Shown here in pieces: positions 1 to 10,200 of a DNA stretch of 64,000 nt. A model generated the notes under the pieces. That model saw only the letters and a list, made by a program, of their open reading frames with translations. It had not been told where the DNA came from and ran no database searches. Both the position numbers and the translations under genes were made by a program. The stretch spans positions 56,000,284-56,064,283 of the forward strand of contig JAJLRJ010000003.1 of NCBI GenBank assembly GCA_024195265.1, in the 5' to 3' direction. Numbering within the stretch: the stretch's first letter is position 1; every line of letters begins with the position of its first letter. The DNA comes from Dendrophyllia cribrosa. Its lineage: Eukaryota; Cnidaria; Anthozoa; Scleractinia; Dendrophylliidae.

Positions 1-61
1 TTGCTCGTGTAGACGGGGCTTAACGCTGGGAGCATTGACTTTTTCGTCTCAATATACTAAC

Positions 62-532
62 CTGACGTCATCTTCAGTGCCACAACAACATGGTTGGCTG
101 TCAGCACAATAACGTGGTTGGGTATCAGCCTTCTTCTTCTTGTACGTAGGTCCAAGTTCGGCGTCTCTATTTTCTAATGATCTTTTCTTGCTGTTGCCGC
201 TGTCTTGCCTGAAAAGAAACACAAAAGAAACCATTGGTCATTGTACACTTTAACCGTTTCATCATAGTAAGTTCTACAATTATGAATGCAAGCGCATTAC
301 ACAAACCTTTCGTCCTCGGAATCCAGCAGGATCATCACTGGTCTGCTCTGCTCTGGCTGTTGAGTTCTAAAAAATAGAATGAGGCATTCATTTGTTGCAT
401 GTGCTAATGTCGAACAAAACAATAACATTTCGAAAAAGAAATGTAAGGCGAAATACAAAGTATTTCCTTCTAACCTACTAAATCCTCGTGATCTGCTACT
501 TCAGTGGCAGATTCGTGCGTATCAGATTTAGA
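62..532 (-). CDS. Exon candidates of an unrecognised gene (partial)
   Basis: Three short open segments on the minus strand can be joined in one frame: about 479-532, 307-356 and 62-208, each ending in a GT donor (gtaggt, gtttgt, gttagt) and preceded by an AG acceptor. The joined product is hydrophilic. It contains an acidic stretch (MILLDSEDER), then a lysine run (YKKKKAD) that could be a nuclear localisation signal, then a cysteine cluster (QPCCCGTEDD). The gene continues beyond the left edge. A further upstream piece may be the open segment 1318-1524, which ends at a GT donor (gtacga). I do not recognise a family. The exons could be the 3' part of a gene that includes the broken kinase upstream, but nothing in the sequence proves it. 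The frame was chosen because it is the only one that stays open across all three pieces. Confidence 0.35.
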
Positions 533-1317
533 CTCACAGATAAAGGAAATAGGTAGAAAGAACATCAGTAAATAAAAAAACATTCGTACGGGTAAAAGAG
601 TAACTTAGTAGTACTATAATACATAATGTGTAATAACTAACATTGAAAGGGTCTTTTTACTGTTAAGTAGAGCAACAGAATCGTAGCAACAAATATGTCA
701 ACTGCTCATGGTTTCACGCACATTATAGAGCTGTCCAATAACGACAGCATATACAACCGAAACACAAAAAACGTGAAAAACTTGTTGCTTGTCTCTCGGA
801 ATTTCAAGATGAACATTTTAGTGAAGCTGATTTTAATTTTTTTTTAAATGGAGAGAGCGGAGAGGGAGATGGTAGGGCAGGGAAAGAGGGATAGGAGAGC
901 CACACCCCAGCCATCTCCAACCCCAAAATCCTGGCTATAACGGTATCAATAAATATAGTAACAAATAAATCAAATATATATCAGATGAAAAATTCCTAGG
1001 GGATGTACATCTGAACCGAGACAGGCCTAGCGTTTATGAAAGAAGGTAAATTTTCACTCAGTTTTCAACTTCCTCAATATTGTCATCAATCCATACCGTT
1101 TACAGAATCGAAAGCAAAATTTAGCAAAACAATTTAAAACAGAACAGGAATATAACGTCAACAGTTTCTTATTTACCCGATGGAAATTGAAATTACGGCA
1201 ATTAGTTTGCTACAAAATCCTATGAAATCTGTATATTGTTATCATGAATTATACTAGACTATTTTATTTTATTCTATTTTATTTTATTTCATTATGGATG
1301 AAAGTCTAATATTCGTA

Positions 1318-1524
1318 CCTTTTTTCTGGAGACATAACAAGGAAGGAGTACCCTGCTTTTTTCGTCAACCCACCACCTGTTCTCAAACGTTTCCATATCC
1401 AGCCACAAAGAGCCTCACATGCTTTTGGCGAGCAGTCTCGAAAAACCTTCAAAAGACCATTACCATTACCGCCAAGGTCCTGGTTCACGGGGTGGGTATC
1501 GATTAGAAACAGCTTTCCCCTCAT
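1318..1524 (-). CDS. Possible exon downstream of the broken kinase
   Basis: This minus-strand open segment begins at an ATG that overlaps the stop codon closing the kinase C-terminal frame (ATGA at 1521-1524). It runs about 69 codons to a plausible GT donor (AAAAG|gtacga). It is rich in glycine, tryptophan and cysteine (for example CEALCGWIWKRL) and matches no family I know. It may be a shifted continuation of the kinase pseudogene or a separate exon linked to those at 62-532. Low confidence. Confidence 0.25.
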
Positions 1525-3115
1525 GACTCCGATAAGGATAACGTACGGTTCGCAGCAAAACAGTGCGGTACAAAACTGTTCTTTGGTAGCATCTCACTAA
1601 CTGTCATTCTCATACATTCCCTTGATTCTTGGGTAAAAACGTGATCGCCATGTAGAATCTTCTCTACGAACTCAAAATCGCAGGAAATCGCACCACTTTG
1701 ACGAAGGATTCTGTATGCCTCATCTAGATGATACATATCCATTGTGCGTACTTTGTTGATTTCAGCTGGAAGCTCGCTGATAATTTTCTCGACCAGTGAG
1801 GGTAGCTTAGCGAATAACCGCTGGATGTTTCCACTTTGTCTTTCTTCTGACATTTGGAGATCATGCGCTATCTTAGCGCAGGAAGGCACAAGCATTCGTA
1901 CCATCATTTGCTGAAGCCACATACGAGGGGGATGTTTGAACCATCTGCTGTTATTCTCTCGGCAACTTTTCGATCGAATGCTTCTAGAGACGATATTTGG
2001 CTGGCTCTGAGAGGCTTGTTATCACAGAGTGATTCAGGTTGAGAATGACACTTCTCCAAATTGGAAACAACTTCACTAGCGGTAGGCCTTCTTCGTGGAT
2101 CCCACACTGTGCATTCATGGTACACGCCTTCCAAAAGTAACCAATCGGTTGCTTGAAGGTATTTGTATTTCGCTGAAAAGCATGGTTTCTTTTTCTCTCT
2201 CAGGAGGTTCTTGAGTTTCTCCATCGGGGTAATTACATCAGCTGTACTTTCGAAATCCTTCTGGAAAGGGTGCCTCAAATCAGGATTGATGAGATTAAAC
2301 ACAACCATCCCGAAGGCCCACATATCTACTTTCTTCATGTCACTGATGTGAAAGGTGACGCCTGATTCCTGTTGTGCAAGAAACGCTTCCGGGGCCAGGA
2401 AGACAGGAGTGCCTCGATTAACTCGTTGAGTGCGCAAGTGTACCACAAGTGCTGTCTGCACTAAACGTGACCTACTTTCGCCAAAGTCGGTGACTTTGCA
2501 CAAGATGGGTGCTTTCTGAAATGCCTTTGAGATGTCTTCTGTGCTGCTTAGTTTGTTGTAGTGTTGATTGCTTACCAAAACATTTGCAGTTTTTAGGTCT
2601 CTGTGTACAATGTCCTTACTATGAAGGTACCGCAACCCACTGGCCACATCCTGGGCAATCTTCGCGATTATTCCATGCTCATTTAAGTTCTAAAGTACCT
2701 GTTGAGTATCAACAAAAGCCAAAAATTCGCGAATACTGTGCACCACCTGGTTGCAGTCGTCACTAAACACCGAGAAATCGAAATACAAATACTCCAACAT
2801 AATGGCACATGGCCATGGCCTCTGGCAAAATACTTTGAATGTCACGACGTTATCATGTTGAATGCTATAAAGCATCCTGGCCTCCTTCAAGAACTCCTTC
2901 TGGTCATAACTGCTCTCTTCTGAGTCGGCAAGCGTTTTGATAACAACCGCTTCTTCATCATTAACCGGTGAACGATGCTTCGCTTTCAACACGACACTAA
3001 ATGACCCGTGTCCTACAACACCGATTTCCTCAAGGTCGTTGTAGTTGAACGACGGCAATCCAGTAATTCTAGGAATAATTGCTTTCAATGTAAGGCACGG
3101 CAACTTAAAACTCAT
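1521..3115 (-). pseudogene. Protein kinase (TKL-like), intronless, broken
   Basis: Read on the minus strand from ATG at 3113-3115, the frame encodes a eukaryotic protein kinase domain. It has a glycine loop (VVGHGSFSVVLKAK), the VIK lysine (VVIKTLAD), the helix-C glutamate (FLKEARML), HRDLKTANVLV, a DFG motif read as VTDFGES, an APE motif (VFLAPEAF) and DMWAFGM. There are two visible lesions. An in-frame TAG at 2690-2692 lies between the hinge and HRD. Near 1915 a run of five C shifts the frame by one base, after which about 130 codons continue (MWLQQMMVRML onward) to a stop at 1521-1523. The catalytic lysine, HRD aspartate and DFG aspartate are all still present, so the decay looks recent, or the lesions could be sequence errors. 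The nearest relationship appears to be tyrosine-kinase-like kinases of the multi-copy cnidarian type. The substrate is unknown. Confidence 0.7.
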
Positions 3116-3140
3116 GATCTAAATATCTCGGACCGCCATG

Positions 3141-4587
3141 TATGCTTGTCAAATAGGCTCAAAATGTCGAAAAATTGATACATATGTCCAAATTGCAATA
3201 TATATGTCCAAATTGTAATATATATGTCCAAATTGCAATATATATGTCCACAGTTTACAAAATATATGTCCAAGTCGATGTATGGGGTTTCGTTTTATAT
3301 TGCCTCGTTTTAATGTAATTTTCGACATATATATTGCGGTTACAGTTTCGACATATATACCTAATTCAATAAAGGTTGCTTTGGCAATTGGTCATTGGTA
3401 ATTGGGCTTTGGCATTTGGGCATACGGAACACAATACAATGCTTTGCTTGAATGACCGCCAAACAATAGCTTCCCAATGCCCAATTACCAATGACCAAAG
3501 CAACCTTTTTTGAATTAGGTGTATATCGGCTTGCAAACTTATGCAAATGAGCTGACCCGTATCCCGCGAAGATTGAAAGCGAGGCTGCACCAAGCAACAA
3601 CAACAGATCCGCAACATGGCGGCAATGGAAGAAGACAGAATTCAGGGTTCCTTCTGCATGTACCGGAGCACATATTACGTAAAACAAAAGGAACAAAGAA
3701 CGACAATAATACAAATGCAAATCAAGACCAAAAATACAATACCTCACAAACAATAGAAGACAATGAGTGGTTCATGGGTACCGGTACATGCAGAAAGACC
3801 CGAATTCAGCGCATCGTGAGAGAAATTGTCTGAATTGTGAGTTCAGAGATAAGGGAAACGGGGTCAGGTTCTTTAATTCAACAGGATTCCAGCAACAACA
3901 GTGCTCTCCCGCCCGTTTATAATGTTGTAGATACCTTCTAAGACGTAAACAAAGAGTTGTCCTCCGTCAAGATTAAACTTTCCAAGATCGGCAGCCCACC
4001 GACAGTCATGCTTCGCGACAAATTGCTTCTAGTTTCAACCCTGCGGCTAATATGATGGCTGGATCAGTCAAAGACGATCGCGTTAATTGTCAGAGAATAC
4101 TTCCTCATGCTCGGAATGAGTCAAGTTCAAGTCAAGTTTAAAAAAAATATTTTTTCCTTTTTTTCGCGATTCTTTTATTTTTTTATTATAATTGTTGTTG
4201 TCTAAATGGTCTCACAGAAAAAAAAACAATCATTTGAGACATATTGCGCTGAATTCTGTCTTCTTCCATTGCCGCCATGTTGTGGATCTGTTGTTGTTGT
4301 TTGGTGCAGCCGCTCTTTCATTCTTCGCGGGATACGGGTCAGCTCATTTGCATAAGTTTGCACACCGATATATATGTCGAAGCTGTAACCGCAATATATA
4401 TGTCGAAAATTACATTAAAACAAGGCAATATAAAACGAAACCCCATACATCGACTTGGACATATATTTTGTAAACTGTGGACATATATATTGCAATTTGG
4501 ACATATATATTACAATTTGGACATATATATTGCAATTTGGACATATATAACAATTTTTCGACATTTTGAGCCTATTTGACAAGCATA
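3141..4587. mobile_element. Foldback DNA element with long inverted arms
   Basis: The arms are near-perfect inverted repeats. The left arm starts at TATGCTTGTCAAATAGGC and the right arm ends with its complement at 4587. Each arm contains several copies of a short motif (ATATATGTCCAAATTG and variants), then a segment running to about 3648 on the left and starting about 4245 on the right. A 6-bp direct repeat GCCATG abuts both ends (3135-3140 and 4588-4593) and may be the target duplication. No transposase is present. The left arm is longer because of the insertion at 3360-3521. Confidence 0.8.
3360..3521. mobile_element. Palindromic MITE nested in the foldback arm
   Basis: This 162-bp near-palindrome (starting CCTAATTCAATAAAGG and ending with the complement) interrupts the left arm of the surrounding element at a point where the right arm is continuous. 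TATA flanks it on both sides (3356-3359 and 3522-3525), as expected for a small target duplication. It is therefore younger than the host element. Confidence 0.7.
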
Positions 4588-5560
4588 GCCATGTCTGGAA
4601 TCGCAATTTGAGCGAACCAAAAGTAAGAAATTGGCGCGAAAACCACGTCACGTAGCAGATTTAATGATTAACAGGACCTACTACCGTGACCTTGAATAAA
4701 TGAATATTAGGGACGGACCATTAGAAAAGTGATGGGGAGGGAGGGGGGTGGGGGGGGGGGGATTTTCAGCTTGCACGAATTTTTTTTTTCGCCCATTGCT
4801 TGTGCAGGATTTTTTTTTTGCAGGTGAAACCCTCTGCACGAATTTTTTTTTTCAGACAAATATTGCTTTGTTTTTCATTTACTAATTAAAAAAAAGGTGT
4901 AATACTTAAAAACCATTTTTGACCATTACGTATATTTGAAAAATATATATTAGGAATAGTCCGCTACGTTGCACAAGACTATATCCTATTATGGAACGCA
5001 TGAAGCAAACACAACTTGACACCAGAATTACACGCCTGTTGTAGAAAAAATATGTAGTGTATCTTGAATTCATTGAGACATACACGAGACCTCCTCTCTA
5101 CAACACTAAAAGAACTGTTCTTTGTGTCAGAAAATATCATACATGCTATGAAATTAAGAATAAAGCCTCAGAAAGAAACACAACTTAACGTCGGATCAAA
5201 ACTACACCAATGCTATTGGTACAATTAAACGAGCCAATGAGAAAACGGAACATTCGATCCTTCCCAAGAGTACAAAAGCGGCAAACATTTCATGTACAAC
5301 GGAATAATTTCATATTATTCCGCGAGACAGTTACTTATGGGAGCAACTGATGAGGTTCACCTAAGAACCGAAACTCGAGTCTTGCTTAAGAAAAACGTAA
5401 GAATTCACTAGCGTCCGTGAGATTTTCAATACAAATCACCATATCTGTTCAAGCCATGTCGGGATGCAATAACGCCATGATGAAACAACGGAGGTTCTTC
5501 AAGCTCCAAGAAACACTTCTCAGAAACAGAACTATATATAATACAAGGAGCTAAAACAGA

Positions 5561-5835
5561 GGCGGATCCAGGGATTTCTGAAAGGGGGGTCCGGGTTCAT
5601 GCCTGCCCGGAAATTTTTCCAATTTTACCCTCTGAAACGCCATTTCCAGTACTCCTGAAACTCGAAAAGCGTTAATTTGTTAAGTCAAAAAATTGACAAT
5701 CAGTCAATTGGTGGAGGTGAAACAACTACGTATAAAACAATTTTATTCTATTATTTTTATGAACCACAAGGGAGACACAGGTCTGAAAGGGGGGGTCCGG
5801 ACCCCCCCGCCCCCGATCCTCCCCCTGGATCCGCC
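5561..5835. mobile_element. Small element nested in copy A
   Basis: Inverted termini GGCGGATCCAGGG at 5561 and the complement at 5835 enclose about 275 bp with G-rich and C-rich borders. The same unit is present in copy B at 14019-14306, where the inner poly(G) has expanded. Confidence 0.6.
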
Positions 5836-5980
5836 ACTGTAAAACATAAACTGCAAGAAGTCATGATTCCAATAGAGACACAGCAGCTTCAGACTTTGAT
5901 CTTAGACGCCTACATCCGTGATAAAGATCCACTTTCTCACAAGTCTTGCACACTGCAGACTCTTTGACACTAAATCACGG

Positions 5981-6135
5981 CAGGGGCGTAGCCAGGAATT
6001 TTTCAGGGGTACGCACAATCAATTTCCAAACACTCCCCCTACCTCCTCCCCCACCCTCAAGTCCCAAATCTTTCTTTTTTCCCGACTTTTTCAGGTACGC
6101 ACGTGCGTACGTGCATACAGGTAGCTACGCCCCTG
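5981..6135. mobile_element. Second small element nested in copy A
   Basis: Inverted termini CAGGGGCGTAGCCAGG (5981) and AGCTACGCCCCTG (ending 6135) enclose about 155 bp with a short GTACGTGC repeat. The copy B counterpart at 14450-14654 carries an expanded array of that repeat. Confidence 0.6.
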
Positions 6136-6734
6136 CACGGGCTGAGAGATCGACTGATCCTAGCATATTCATAGCAATAACAAAAACTGCAGCCGATCAC
6201 TACATATCTTGTAACAAAAGTTAGCCAAAGAAGCCCTAACATATGCCAAGAGAGCTAGCATAACGAAGGCATAGAGAAACAATAATTCCATAAATGGCTA
6301 CACAGCATGAAAATCTTCTGTCACTTAAGAGATTTTTATCCCAAAGATCATCAAAGAGTCATACAATACATATCGAGCATGCAAAACTGAGACAGATAAT
6401 AGTGACTAGTCACAATTCTATATGGGTGATCGAAAGGGAACAAATATCTCGTAGACCTTCTTGGGAAAGCATTACTAAAGGCTTCTTTATACATTTTGCG
6501 ACTAGCGGGAGTCGTGTTTGGCCTGTCACCTTTATAATACTATTTATAAATAATAGTATAGGAAGGCAAGAGCGCTATTTTCAATAGGCACTTTGGCAGC
6601 TTTTATATATTAAATAACAACCACAATAGGACTTCTCCTTCTGCATGAATTTTTTTTTCTTTGCCTTGAACTTTGCACGAATTTTTTTTCCTGACATTTT
6701 CCCTTGCACGAATTTTTTTTTGTTTTTTTCTCCA

Positions 6735-6763
6735 CCCCCCCCCCCCCCCCCCCCCCCCCCCCC
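6735..6763. repeat. Poly(C) tract at the right end of copy A
   Basis: About 29 consecutive C directly inside the terminal repeat. The corresponding tract of copy B, just before 15280, is only about nine bases long, so its length is variable. Confidence 0.9.
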
Positions 6764-7044
6764 ATCACTTTTCTAATGGTCCGCCCCTTATAAGTATTTG
6801 TTTCGAAACTTGTTGACACCGAGGGAATATTTTCGACGTACGTTAAAAACGGCTTTCAAACTTTTTTACTCTTGTTTGTTTGCCTTGTTTGATGGTTAAT
6901 TGTGCATTTTACGAGTATACCGTCACTGTAGCGTGACATTGTTATGGCGAAATGTTTGACTTTTATAAAATGTATATTTCAGGAGTATCCGGTCACAGTA
7001 GCGTGACATTGTTTCGAAAGTATCACGCAACGAACCTCTCTACC

Positions 7045-7235
7045 CCGTACTCTGAGTTTTTTGGGGTCTGAGTTTGCGAGACACCCAGGGGTCTGAATTT
7101 TTTGGGGGTCTGAGTTTTCGAGACACCCAGGGGTCTGAGGTTTTTGGGAGTCTGAGTTTTTGAGACACCCAGGGGTCTGAGTTTTTTGTGGGTCTGAGGT
7201 CTGAGTTTTCGAGGTCTGACTTTTCGAGACACCCC
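7045..7235. repeat. Tandem repeat of about 48 bp
   Basis: Roughly four degenerate copies of a unit containing GGGGTCTGAGTTTT and CGAGACACCCAGGGG. Read on the minus strand in the frame of the PAN exon it stays open and gives repeats of the type PGCLxNSDPQKxQT. It may be a minisatellite in intron sequence just past the exon or a translated linker. The lack of a clear donor leaves this open. Confidence 0.7.
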
Positions 7236-7239
7236 GGGT

Positions 7240-10200
7240 GCCGGTGATGTTTTTGGGGTTGAAATTATTACATTTTCCACAAAAAATCGTTCTAGAGTTT
7301 GGTCCCACCTCGATGGAAAGGTGATGCGAGCTCTCATTGGCTTTGTACTCCTTGGGGTTGCTGTATTTATCTGAAGACAACAACTCGCACCACAGCTTTC
7401 CATCTGCTCCTTTGGAGGCGGCGAGGTTCAGTGACAAACACGAAGGCTTGCTGAGGCATTTGAAGGTGCAGTCAAAGTCGTCGTACACTGTGTATGTTCC
7501 AACTCTAGGCACATTCAAATAATAGGAGTTTTCTCTCATGAAAACTTCTTGACGAAGACCTGGGTGATACAAAGTTTGAACTTCTGCGGTGAGAACAATT
7601 TGACGGCTCCAAACATGATAGTTAAACAACAATAATTCCGCGCTAGGTTTTTAAAATATGACTGATTGAAAACGTGGCGGGAAATATTCAGGAAAAATGA
7701 AAATCCTACTTATTGAAACTTAAAAAAGGGGGAATTCTTGAAAATATAAATTCATGATATTTAGAGAACTGAAGACATGCAGATCATCCACTCATTTTAT
7801 AATTTTAAGGGCTCTTATAGATACATACAGATCAGAAAAAATAGAAAAACCCTTAAAGTGCCTATGAAATGAATTTTTTTCTTCGTTTTTCATTAGTTTA
7901 TTATGTCCAAAGAACGAAAACAATAATCATTTCCCGAGGAAAAGAAAGAAAATCGGTTTTTTAGCCCCTCGAAGATGCGTCACTTCGGTTGAAAAGTGGC
8001 TCCAATTTTTGGAGAGCCTGGGGGCGAGTGGGCGTGCGTGATGACGTAAATTACGTAAATAGTATGACACATTGGTTTGTTTACGCTATAATTCCCTTGG
8101 AATCCTTTAGCGTGATGGTCATTTTGCCAACGTTTTTGGCTGTACAAATGTCAGACAGCGCCTAATTTGTTTCTTTACAGTCCTCTGAAGGTGAAGAGGA
8201 TCAGTTTCGGATATGGATTTTTGTTGCAGAAAGCTAAGTTAACTACACTTTATGATAGAAGGTTACAGGATATACTCATCTTAATGTATAAGGTAAAAAA
8301 TGGACTAACACCTAAATATATTAGCGACTTGTTTCAAGCAAATAGTGAAGATAGAACATATAATTTAAGAAATTCAGATTTCAGTTTACCTCGCTACAAT
8401 ACAGTCACTTATGGAAAGCATTCAATTGGATTTTTAGGGCCATCGTTATGGGCCAAATTAACTAACAAGGAAAGAAACATCGAGACTTTGTCAAGTTTTA
8501 AAAATATGATACGTAAAAAGGACATATCAGCTGTTGTGGAGGGCTGTGGGAGAGACTGCTATTTATGTCTGTCTTAAACATTTTATAAATTGATATTAAA
8601 ATATTTTTAAATATTTTAAATATTTTAATTTTTATTTTTATTTTTAGTGATATATTATAGCATTATATTATATTGTAAATAGAACATTTTAGTTAGTAGG
8701 TAGTTAATGTTTTATTTTTTTTTTTTAATATTGATTGTTATGATTTTACATGATTTATTGTGTGTCCCCAATTAGTGCCATTTAGGCGCTAGAACGACCA
8801 GACACTATAATAAAGTTTATGTATGTATGTATGTATGTATGTATGTATGTATGTATGTATGTATGTATGTATGTATGTATGTATGTATAACTGAAATGAT
8901 CGTGTCCACTGTAGTTTTGCCGTAGCGGGACGAACCGACTGTGCCGCTTGAGCGAAGGAAGTGAACATGAAGAAGACGGACTTTGATCATTTAGATTATT
9001 GAACGTGAAAGGTACACATTTCAGTAGCACAGCGTCTCAGTGGTTCGCCAGTTGAGTTGTAAGCTTATTGAACGCAGAGGCGTTTTAGTTATTTCTTTTT
9101 AGTGGCTCGTTGACTAGCGTTTATCGAACGCGAACGATATATTTGTAGTACAAACAATCATGATATTAGCGCATTAGCGACTCGGCCGGTCTTCTCTGAA
9201 GTTCATTGATCGCGCGTGGAGGTTATGAACTTATTTTATCGGCTTGGCAATTCGCTCGTCTACTAAAGTTCTTTTTTCAATGCGAAGGATATGTCTTGGC
9301 GGATTGCTAGTTGAAAGTTTCTAAATTATACTGATATGTTATGCATATCCGAGGTGGTGTTTTTCAGGCGGCTTGCTGAATTGAATGTGAATGGTGTATT
9401 TTTAGCGGGTGCCTTGATAGCGTATTTTTTAATTTATTTATTCAAAATGTTTGAACTCAAGTATATACGTAATAATTATGCTTCTTAGTTCAGTGTCTTG
9501 CCAGTGATTGATCGTTTCTGGAAATTTTAACCACTTGGCGGCTTGTAAGTGAGTTCAAAGTATCGTGTTTACATTTATGTCTGATTTATATTTCATTGTA
9601 TAAAAATTGATCTGATCGAACACGCAATGATTCAGCGATGTATTTTGTTTCGAATAGTCTTACGCATTTGTACGTGTAGATTTTTGATAGATGTTCCGTA
9701 GAATAGACGCCTTCCAGTGAACACTTGCGTCGCTGCACTTTGAATTTTCTAATTCGGAATACCGTATAAACATTTATATTACTCGCCAGTCAGTGCCGAT
9801 CGAGTCAGTATATTTTTGTAGGCCTCACTGACTTCGACGGCTCTCCAGTCGAGCCGAGGCTTGAAGGAACTTCCAAACAGGATATGGATTGGAAAAATTA
9901 TGCTTGATTAAACGGCCTCACCGGCCGGAATGTTATTTTCTTTTGCAAAATAATATTAATCTTAACAATAAGCGCTTTCATTGAAAACAACATCGCTTGA
10001 CGTACCCTTTCCGATGTCGACGAACAAATTTCGTGTATTTCGCCGGCCTATTTTCCTCTGGAGCAAAATAAAGCTTTGTTACACCCTCTGTTATCGAAGA
10101 ATTCTAATATCTCGTATGTTTGAGGCCGCTCGCCACATAATATTGGTCCACCTCTAGCGAAGTCTCTTGTCAGCTCTCTTGTTTTCTATATTCCCGCAGC

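Larger units (their letters stand above)
4710..6787. mobile_element. Harbinger-type non-autonomous element, copy A
   Basis: The ends are inverted repeats beginning GGGACGGACCATTAG and followed by a poly(G) or poly(C) tract. TTA flanks both sides (4707-4709 and 6788-6790), a 3-bp TWA target duplication typical of PIF/Harbinger transposons. Both sub-ends carry repeats of TGCACGAATTTTTTTT. A near-identical copy lies at 13186-15302. No transposase is encoded. The short ORFs inside are not conserved proteins. Two smaller elements sit inside at the same positions as in copy B, so they were present before this element multiplied. Confidence 0.85.

Noticed and set aside
3361..3833. Overlapping ORFs on both strands at 3361-3833
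   Set aside because: They lie in a foldback element arm and a nested palindrome; the products are not conserved.
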